64,000 nucleotides of DNA, from NCBI RefSeq assembly GCF_013433315.1, contig NZ_WXVV01000001.1, positions 62,001 to 126,000 on the forward strand, given 5' to 3'. Both the position numbers and the translations under genes were made by a program. This document shows, piece after piece, positions 58,644-64,000 of the stretch; positions within the stretch are counted from its first letter, which is position 1; each line of letters begins with the position of its first letter. The stretch comes from Pseudomonas crudilactis. Its GTDB lineage: Bacteria; Pseudomonadota; Gammaproteobacteria; Pseudomonadales; Pseudomonadaceae. The notes under the pieces are model-generated. The model was given only the letters and a program-made list of their open reading frames with translations, was not told the origin of the DNA and searched no databases.

Positions 58644-61600
58644 TCAGGCCAGTCTGACTGTTTCAGTCTGAACCTTGTGCTCAGGGCGGATCTTGAACCA
58701 GATGGAATACATCGCCGGCAGGAACACCAGCGTCATGATGGTGCCGACGAACGTGCCGCCAATCAGGGTGTAAGCCAGCGTGCCCCAGAACACCGAGTGT
58801 GTCAGCGGAATAAAGGCCAGGATGGCCGCCAGCGCCGTCAGCAGGACCGGTCGCGCACGTTGCACCGTGGCTTCGACCACGGCGTGGAACGGGTCCAGCC
58901 CTTCCAGGGTGTTGTGATGGATCTGCCCGATCAGAATCAGCGTATTGCGCATCAGGATCCCCGACAGCGCAATCAACCCGACCAGCGCATTGATGCCAAA
59001 CGGCTGATTGAAGATCAGCAGCGTCGGCACCACGCCAATCAAGCCTAATGGCGAGGTGAGGAAGACCATGATCATCGCCGCGATCGAACGCACCTGCACC
59101 ATGATGATCAGCAACGTCATGGCGATCATGATCGGCAGCAACGGCAAGATCGCTTTGCCGGCTTTGCCGGACTCCTCGATGGCACCCGCCTGCTCGATTC
59201 GGTAACCCGAAGGCAGTTTTTCAATGATCGGCTGCAATTGCTTGAGGATCTCACCCGACACATCCGGAGGCTGCAAACCTTCGGCAATGTCGCCACGCAC
59301 AGTGATGGTCGGCGTGCGGTCACGGCGCCGCAGAATCGGATCTTCCATGCGTACATCGACCTCGCCGATCTGCGACAACGGGATGCGTTGCCCTGCCGCG
59401 CCGACCAGGGTGAAGCCTTTGATCTGCGCCGGGTCGAGTCTGATATTGCCAGCCGCACGCCCGACGACCTGCACGGAACGAATATCCTCGCGGACCGCGG
59501 TGATCGGCACTCCGCTCAGCAGGAACTGCAGTTGCTGGGCAACCGCATTGGAGGTCAGCCCCACCGCCTGCAGACGGTCCTGATCGAGACTGAAATGCAA
59601 GGTCGGGGTCAGCGGCCCCCAGTCAGTGTTCACTGTTCTCATCATCGGGCTGTCTTGCAGCACGCCGCGAACCTGCTCGGCGATGTCGCGCAACTTCGCC
59701 GGATCAGGACCCATCACCCGGTAGGCAACCGGAAACGGCGAATAAGGACCAAAGACAATTTGCGTTGCTCTTACGCGGGCCTCCGGCGCCAGTCCTTCAG
59801 CAACCGCTTCACGAAGTCGGAACTTGAGGGTTTCGCGTGCTTCCTGACTGTCCGTCAGCACGACAATCTTGGCAAACGAAGGGTCGGGCAATTCGGGCGC
59901 CATCGCCAGGAAGAAGCGCGGCGCACCTTGGCCGATATAGGCCGTGACGATTTTTGCCTCATCCTGCTTGTGCAACCAGGCCTCGACCTTGGCGGCCGTG
60001 GCGCTGGTCTGCTCGATCGAGGTGCCGTAGGGCATTTGCACCTCGATCATCACCTCGGGGCGGTCGGAGGTCGGGAAGAACTGTTTCTTCACCAGCCCCA
60101 TGCCTGGCACGGCGACGAAAAACAGCGTGACCACCGTGCCTGCCACCAGCCATTTGCGCGCAATCACCATGGTCAGCAGCCGGCGGAAACGGTTGTAATT
60201 CGGCGTGTTGTAGATCGCTGCGTGGCCACCTTCGACCTTCTTGATGTCCGGCAACAACTTCACGCCCAGATACGGGGTGAACGCCACCGCGACAACCCAG
60301 GACGCGATCAACGCGATGCCGACAATCCAGAACATGTTGCTGGTGTACTCGCCGGCAGTGGACTGCGCAAAACCGTTCGGCAAAAAGCCGATCGCCGTCA
60401 CCAGCGTACCGGACAGCATCGGCGCCGCCGTATGGCTCCAGGCATACGCGGACGCTTTGATGCGGTCGTAGCCCTCCTCCATTTTCACCACCATCATTTC
60501 AATGGCGATGATCGCATCATCGACCAACAGCCCGAGCGCGAGGATCAATGAGCCGAGGGTGATGCGATCAAAGTTCTTGCCGGTGGCGGCCATCACCACG
60601 AACACGATCGCCAGGGTCAACGGCACAGCCGCAGCGACCACCACCCCGACCCGCCAGCCCATACTCAGAAAGCACACGAGCATGACCACCAGCAGCGCGA
60701 CAAAAAACTTCACCATGAACTCGCCGACCGCCGAGTCGATATTGACCGCCTGGTCGGTGACTTTGGCGAGGGTCATGCCCAATGGCATTTCGGCATTGAT
60801 CCGCGCGGTTTCCGCATCCAGCGCCTTACCCAGATCCAGACCGTTCCAGCCTTCGCGCATCACCACGCCCAGTAGCAGCGCGTCTTCACCGTTATTGCGC
60901 ACAACAAAGGTCGCCGGATCTTCGTAACCGCGTTCAACGGTCGCCACATCAGAGAGCTTGAGTGTGCGCCCCTGCACGGAGACCGGTGTGTCACGAATTT
61001 TCTGCACCTTGTCGAAAGCACCGTCGAGACGCAGAAACACCTGTGGCCCATTGGTTTCGATGGAGCCGGCGGGCGTCAGCACGTTCTGACTGTTCAGCGC
61101 GGCGAAGATGTCCTGCGGCGACAGGCCGAGAGTCGCCAAGCGGTCATGGGAAAACGAAACGTAGATGCGCTCAGCCTGCTCACCGATGATGTTGACCTTC
61201 TTCACCCCCGGCACATGCAGCAGACGCTGGCGCATGGTTTCCGCATCACGCACCAGCAAGCGCTGCGGCTCGCCTTTGGCTTTCAAGGCGAACAGCGCGA
61301 AAGTCACGTCGGAAAACTCATCGTTGACCATCGGCCCGATCACACCGGCCGGCAGCCTGATGGCTTCATCGTCGAGCTTCTTGCGTGCCTGATAGAACTC
61401 TTCCTGCACTTGCGACGGCGGCGTGCTGTCGAGCAACGACACCATCGTGAATGCGAGTCCGGGGCGTGTGTAGGTTTCCGAGCGGTCGTACCACTTGAGT
61501 TCTTGCAGGCGCTTTTCAAGGGGTTCGGCGACCTGATCCTGCATCTCTTGCGCCGTCGCGCCGGGCCACGCGGTAATGACGGTCAACTGCTTGACCGTAA

Positions 61601-61733
61601 ACGGTGGATCCTCCGCACGCCCCAGTTGAAAGAACGACAACGTCCCGGCAACGGCAATCAGGAAAATCAGGAACACCGTGATCGCCCGCTCGCGAACGGC
61701 GATGGCGGACAGGTTGAATCGCCCCTGGCTCAT
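58644..61733 (-). CDS. RND efflux permease (AcrB-like)
   Basis: A 1029-residue inner-membrane RND pump. Twelve helices and two large periplasmic loops are visible; TM4 carries the proton-relay aspartates in GLLVDDAIIAIEMMVV, and the C-terminal half has GIVPTL... and GLIALSGILMRNTLILIGQ. It exports drugs or other compounds with the adaptor encoded just upstream (4-base overlap). No outer-membrane channel gene is in the window, so a TolC/OprM-type partner would be encoded elsewhere. It is slightly shorter than MexB and belongs to the VexF-like/HAE-type group without a clear substrate. Confidence 0.93.
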   Translation of the reverse strand: MSQGRFNLSAIAVRERAITVFLIFLIAVAGTLSFFQLGRAEDPPFTVKQLTVITAWPGATAQEMQDQVAEPLEKRLQELKWYDRSETYTRPGLAFTMVSLLDSTPPSQVQEEFYQARKKLDDEAIRLPAGVIGPMVNDEFSDVTFALFALKAKGEPQRLLVRDAETMRQRLLHVPGVKKVNIIGEQAERIYVSFSHDRLATLGLSPQDIFAALNSQNVLTPAGSIETNGPQVFLRLDGAFDKVQKIRDTPVSVQGRTLKLSDVATVERGYEDPATFVVRNNGEDALLLGVVMREGWNGLDLGKALDAETARINAEMPLGMTLAKVTDQAVNIDSAVGEFMVKFFVALLVVMLVCFLSMGWRVGVVVAAAVPLTLAIVFVVMAATGKNFDRITLGSLILALGLLVDDAIIAIEMMVVKMEEGYDRIKASAYAWSHTAAPMLSGTLVTAIGFLPNGFAQSTAGEYTSNMFWIVGIALIASWVVAVAFTPYLGVKLLPDIKKVEGGHAAIYNTPNYNRFRRLLTMVIARKWLVAGTVVTLFFVAVPGMGLVKKQFFPTSDRPEVMIEVQMPYGTSIEQTSATAAKVEAWLHKQDEAKIVTAYIGQGAPRFFLAMAPELPDPSFAKIVVLTDSQEARETLKFRLREAVAEGLAPEARVRATQIVFGPYSPFPVAYRVMGPDPAKLRDIAEQVRGVLQDSPMMRTVNTDWGPLTPTLHFSLDQDRLQAVGLTSNAVAQQLQFLLSGVPITAVREDIRSVQVVGRAAGNIRLDPAQIKGFTLVGAAGQRIPLSQIGEVDVRMEDPILRRRDRTPTITVRGDIAEGLQPPDVSGEILKQLQPIIEKLPSGYRIEQAGAIEESGKAGKAILPLLPIMIAMTLLIIMVQVRSIAAMIMVFLTSPLGLIGVVPTLLIFNQPFGINALVGLIALSGILMRNTLILIGQIHHNTLEGLDPFHAVVEATVQRARPVLLTALAAILAFIPLTHSVFWGTLAYTLIGGTFVGTIMTLVFLPAMYSIWFKIRPEHKVQTETVRLA

Positions 61734-62839
61734 GGGCGACTCCCGGCAACGCTGGCTTCGCTCTGTTGCGGTAATCGCACCTCTTCGCCATCGCGCAGCA
61801 GATGGGCGCCCAACGCCACCACCTGCTCACCGGCCGTGAGGTCGCCAGTGATGCGAGCCGAATCATCGCTCAACCCCAGCACCTCAACATCTCGCCAGCT
61901 TACGGTTGCCGGGGTTCCGTCGATCACCCACACCCCGGGGCCTTTGCCCGGGTCGTAAACGGCGGCGATGGGGACTTGTAGGGCCTGTGTCTGGGTGGCG
62001 CCCTCGGCAATGCTGAGGGTCACGGTCGCACCGATTGGCGCATTGGCCAGCGCCCCTTCGAGCACATAGCGCGCCTCGAACGTGCGCGTTGTGCGGTCTG
62101 CCGAGTCCGAAAGCAGTCGCAGTTTTGCCGTCACAGCTGCTGAATTCATGCCGTAGAGGCTGGCTTGCGCGGTGGAGCCGGCAGCCGGGCGCAACGTTTC
62201 CGGCAGATGCACGATGGCTTCGCGCTGACCTGCACGCGCCAGCCGCACCACCGGTTGGCCCGGGCTGACGACTTGTCCAGGTTCAGCGAGTGTTTCCACC
62301 ACCACGCCGTCCGCATCAGCGATCAGCAGCGCATAACCCGATGCATTACGGGCTACGTCCGCTTGCGCTTGCGCGGCGTTGAGCTGCGCCTTTGCCGTCT
62401 CCGCGGCGGCTCTGTACTGGTCGTAGGCTGATGCCGAAATGGCGCCAACGCCGACCAGTTTGCGATAGCGAACCTCATCGTCGGCTGTCTGTTTGGCGCT
62501 GGCGCGAGCAGCGATGACCGCCGCCTGCTGCGCCCGCGCTTGCAGTCCGAGGTCGATCGGGTCGAGACGCATCAGCGGCTGCCCCCTCTTGACGACCTCC
62601 CCCGTATCAACCAGACGTTCGAGCACCTTGCCTGAAACGCGGAAACCCAGGTCGCCCTGAACGCGCGCCGCAACCACTCCGGTGAAAGAACGAGCGACAT
62701 CGGGTGACGCTTGCACCGCAGCGGATCTGACCAGCGGCGCCTGTGTACGAGGGTCTGCAACGGAGGAAGAGTCGCCACAGGCGCTCAGGGCAAGAGGCAA
62801 CAAGCATGCGGCAATGGGGAAAGGTCGGAGCCGGCGCAT
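61730..62839 (-). CDS. RND efflux periplasmic adaptor lipoprotein
   Basis: A 369-residue membrane fusion protein. The lipoprotein signal MRRLRPFPIAACLLPLALSAC ends at a lipobox Cys21. Next come the barrel-sandwich halves (GKVLERLVDTGEVVKRGQPLMRLDP and ALLIADADGVVVETLAEPGQVVSPGQPVVRL), an alpha-hairpin (about 100-165) and a beta-barrel. It joins the RND pump to an outer-membrane channel. Its stop overlaps the pump start by four bases. Upstream, a dyad at 62886-62909 is a candidate operator. Confidence 0.92.
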   Translation of the reverse strand: MRRLRPFPIAACLLPLALSACGDSSSVADPRTQAPLVRSAAVQASPDVARSFTGVVAARVQGDLGFRVSGKVLERLVDTGEVVKRGQPLMRLDPIDLGLQARAQQAAVIAARASAKQTADDEVRYRKLVGVGAISASAYDQYRAAAETAKAQLNAAQAQADVARNASGYALLIADADGVVVETLAEPGQVVSPGQPVVRLARAGQREAIVHLPETLRPAAGSTAQASLYGMNSAAVTAKLRLLSDSADRTTRTFEARYVLEGALANAPIGATVTLSIAEGATQTQALQVPIAAVYDPGKGPGVWVIDGTPATVSWRDVEVLGLSDDSARITGDLTAGEQVVALGAHLLRDGEEVRLPQQSEASVAGSRP

Positions 62840-62885
62840 AGATTCACTTACTGATGAATAGGATGATCATCATATTCTCAGCCTT

Positions 62886-62909
62886 GTGACCAATATCGTC
62901 AATGGTCAC
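62886..62909. promoter_or_regulatory. Inverted repeat upstream of the RND operon
   Basis: GTGACCA (62886-62892) and TGGTCAC (62903-62909) are perfect 7-bp arms with a 10-base spacer, 47-70 bases before the adaptor start. A palindrome GATGATCATC (62863-62872) is closer to the gene. Pumps of this kind are often repressed by a TetR protein; no such gene is in the window. Confidence 0.45.
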
Positions 62910-62975
62910 CACATGAGAAATAACTGCATCCTGGCCATCAGCAACATCGGACTACGGATCGACTGACAGGCCCGA

Positions 62976-64000
62976 CTAAAAACGGTAGCTCACCGAAGTC
63001 CCCAGCCCGCTCGCACTGTTCTTGTATCGGGCACTGTAGGCACCTCTCGATGCCGAGGTGTCGTTGACCTCGACGCTCTCCTCCCAAAGGTAGGAATAAG
63101 CCAGGTCGATCGTGACATTTTCCACGGGCGTCCAGCCGGCACCGAAGCTGAGCACCTTGCGGTCGCCCGTCGGAATGCGCGGCCCTCGATTGGTGTTGTT
63201 GGCCGGTGACTGATCAACCGAGAAACCGGCGCGCAGCACCCATTGGTTATTCAATTGATAGGCTGCACCGATCGCGTGAGCCCAAGTGTCATGCCAGTTC
63301 TGCTCTTCGCTGATCGTGCCCAATTGGCCACTCAGCAACGGCGGCAAGCCACTGTTCTCGATCGTCAGTTCCTTGAAGCGGCTCCAGCGCGTCCAGGTAC
63401 TGCCGACATAAAGCGTCCAGTCGTTATTGAATTGATGCGTGACCGAAACGTCCACCGACTCCGGCGTGTCCACGTCCAGCGACGCGTCATAGCTGCGACC
63501 GCTGACGCCCAGTACGCTGAAGATACCTTCGGTGACCTTGGTTTTCGCATCCAGGTGGTAACTGACCTTGGAGTGATAGGTCAGCCCCAGGCGGGTCTGG
63601 TCTGTCGCCTGCACCAGCACACCGGCGTTGAAGCCCAGCGCGGTGTCATCGCCGGTGCTTTTGAGCTTACCGTCATTGCGCCCCGGGCTCAGTGGATTGG
63701 GCACCATGCCCGATATCTCGCCGCCGATACGGTTAATGGTCGGACCGAAACCGATCGAGACTTTTTCGTTAAAGGCGTAGCTGAGGGTCGGCTGAAAAGT
63801 CAGCGTGGTGACTTCGCTCTTGTTGGCGTAATAGCGTCCGGCAAATCCACTGCCATAGTCGGTGATCAGCCCGAACGGCACATAAAATCCGACGCCGAAT
63901 GCCCAGTGGTCATCAATCGGTTTGACGTAATACCCCATGGGTACGGTGGTCGTCGGCACCATGTCGCCATCTTCATTGCCGCCGAACGTACTGCGCGTGC
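62976..64000 (-). CDS. FadL/OmpP1-family outer-membrane channel (5' part cut off)
   Basis: About 341 residues of a FadL-type hydrophobic-compound channel, running out of the window at base 64000 on the minus strand; the frame stays open upstream of the internal Met at 63962 (…STFGGNEDGD before MVPTT). Barrel blocks are visible: PTLSYAFNEKVSIGFGPTINR, GAAYQLNNQWVLRAGFSVDQSP, FSFGAGWTPVENVTIDLAYSYLWEESVEVN and the terminal SVSYRF with a C-terminal Phe needed for barrel insertion. FadL proteins take up long-chain fatty acids or aromatic hydrocarbons. The signal peptide and N-terminal hatch are out of view. Confidence 0.88.
   Translation of the reverse strand, partial: TRSTFGGNEDGDMVPTTTVPMGYYVKPIDDHWAFGVGFYVPFGLITDYGSGFAGRYYANKSEVTTLTFQPTLSYAFNEKVSIGFGPTINRIGGEISGMVPNPLSPGRNDGKLKSTGDDTALGFNAGVLVQATDQTRLGLTYHSKVSYHLDAKTKVTEGIFSVLGVSGRSYDASLDVDTPESVDVSVTHQFNNDWTLYVGSTWTRWSRFKELTIENSGLPPLLSGQLGTISEEQNWHDTWAHAIGAAYQLNNQWVLRAGFSVDQSPANNTNRGPRIPTGDRKVLSFGAGWTPVENVTIDLAYSYLWEESVEVNDTSASRGAYSARYKNSASGLGTSVSYRF

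Noticed and set aside
59238..60551. 437-codon frame antisense to the RND permease
   Set aside because: The product is His-, Arg- and Gln-rich with no domain, typical of a shadow frame; the RND protein on the other strand is unambiguous.
1..64000. tRNA, rRNA, CRISPR, insertion sequence, prophage or origin features
   Set aside because: I looked for cloverleaf-like or repeat-spacer patterns, transposase motifs and DnaA-box clusters and saw none that I can support by reading.

Overview
The window reads as chromosomal DNA of a gamma-proteobacterial pseudomonad, most likely the Pseudomonas fluorescens/putida side of the genus. The reasons are GC-rich coding DNA with dense genes, a RocS/RocA/RocR-type fimbrial control system, a DUF2790 secreted peptide, GlxA-type AraC regulators, an XRE-cupin/B3-B4 pair, many LysR-controlled catabolic islets and MFS, NCS2 and RND transporters. 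This placement rests on family recognition, not on a search. I see no rRNA, tRNA, CRISPR array, insertion sequence or prophage.

Layout. 1-4833: end of a molybdenum hydroxylase, an Old Yellow Enzyme, an EamA exporter, a ZIP metal transporter and a small unknown. 5037-13259 (minus strand): a catabolic cluster with a betaine-type ABC importer (proV-proW-proX), a GlxA/AraC regulator, an FAD amine oxidase, a DapA-family lyase and an aldehyde dehydrogenase. Divergent from it, 13627-18711 (plus) holds a LysR regulator, an MmgE/PrpD protein, a GbcA-like Rieske oxygenase and an MFS carrier. Together these look like an uptake and degradation pathway for an N-methylated quaternary amine or betaine. 18720-26593: a lipoprotein, a phospholipase C-like protein, an MFS carrier, a second Rieske oxygenase, a thymidylate-kinase-like protein, a class V aminotransferase, and the B3/B4 protein divergent from an XRE-cupin regulator. 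26632-33029: a LysR regulator divergent from a sugar or polyol operon (SDR, MFS, split transketolase, Tat-exported SMP-30 lactonase). 33284-37542: DUF2790, and a LysR regulator divergent from a semialdehyde dehydrogenase/CMD/quinone reductase operon closed by a clear terminator. 37750-39575: a double-domain KaiC-like ATPase and a CheY-like protein, with no kaiA or kaiB.

39570-54617 is the most distinctive region. It is a chaperone-usher fimbrial locus with its own Roc-type signalling: a periplasmic-sensing hybrid kinase, a NarL/RcsB-type regulator and an EVL phosphodiesterase, all on the minus strand. The major pilin, chaperone and usher follow on the plus strand. A putative two-domain adhesin, a second pilin-like protein, a chemoreceptor, a coiled-coil membrane protein and a pseudo-receiver lacking the phospho-aspartate lie 6-11 kb away from the usher operon. 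Three intergenic regions of this locus (40.7, 43.8 and 50.4 kb) each carry two dyad boxes resembling RcsB sites. Three of the boxes are followed, after exactly 21 bases, by a -10-like hexamer. This suggests that the scattered genes form one regulon driven by the RocA-like regulator.

54833-64000: an AT-rich orphan coiled-coil gene, a tiny acidic protein, a purine islet (deaminase, NCS2 permease, LysR regulator), a two-gene RND efflux pump, and the start-less part of a FadL-type outer-membrane channel cut by the window edge.
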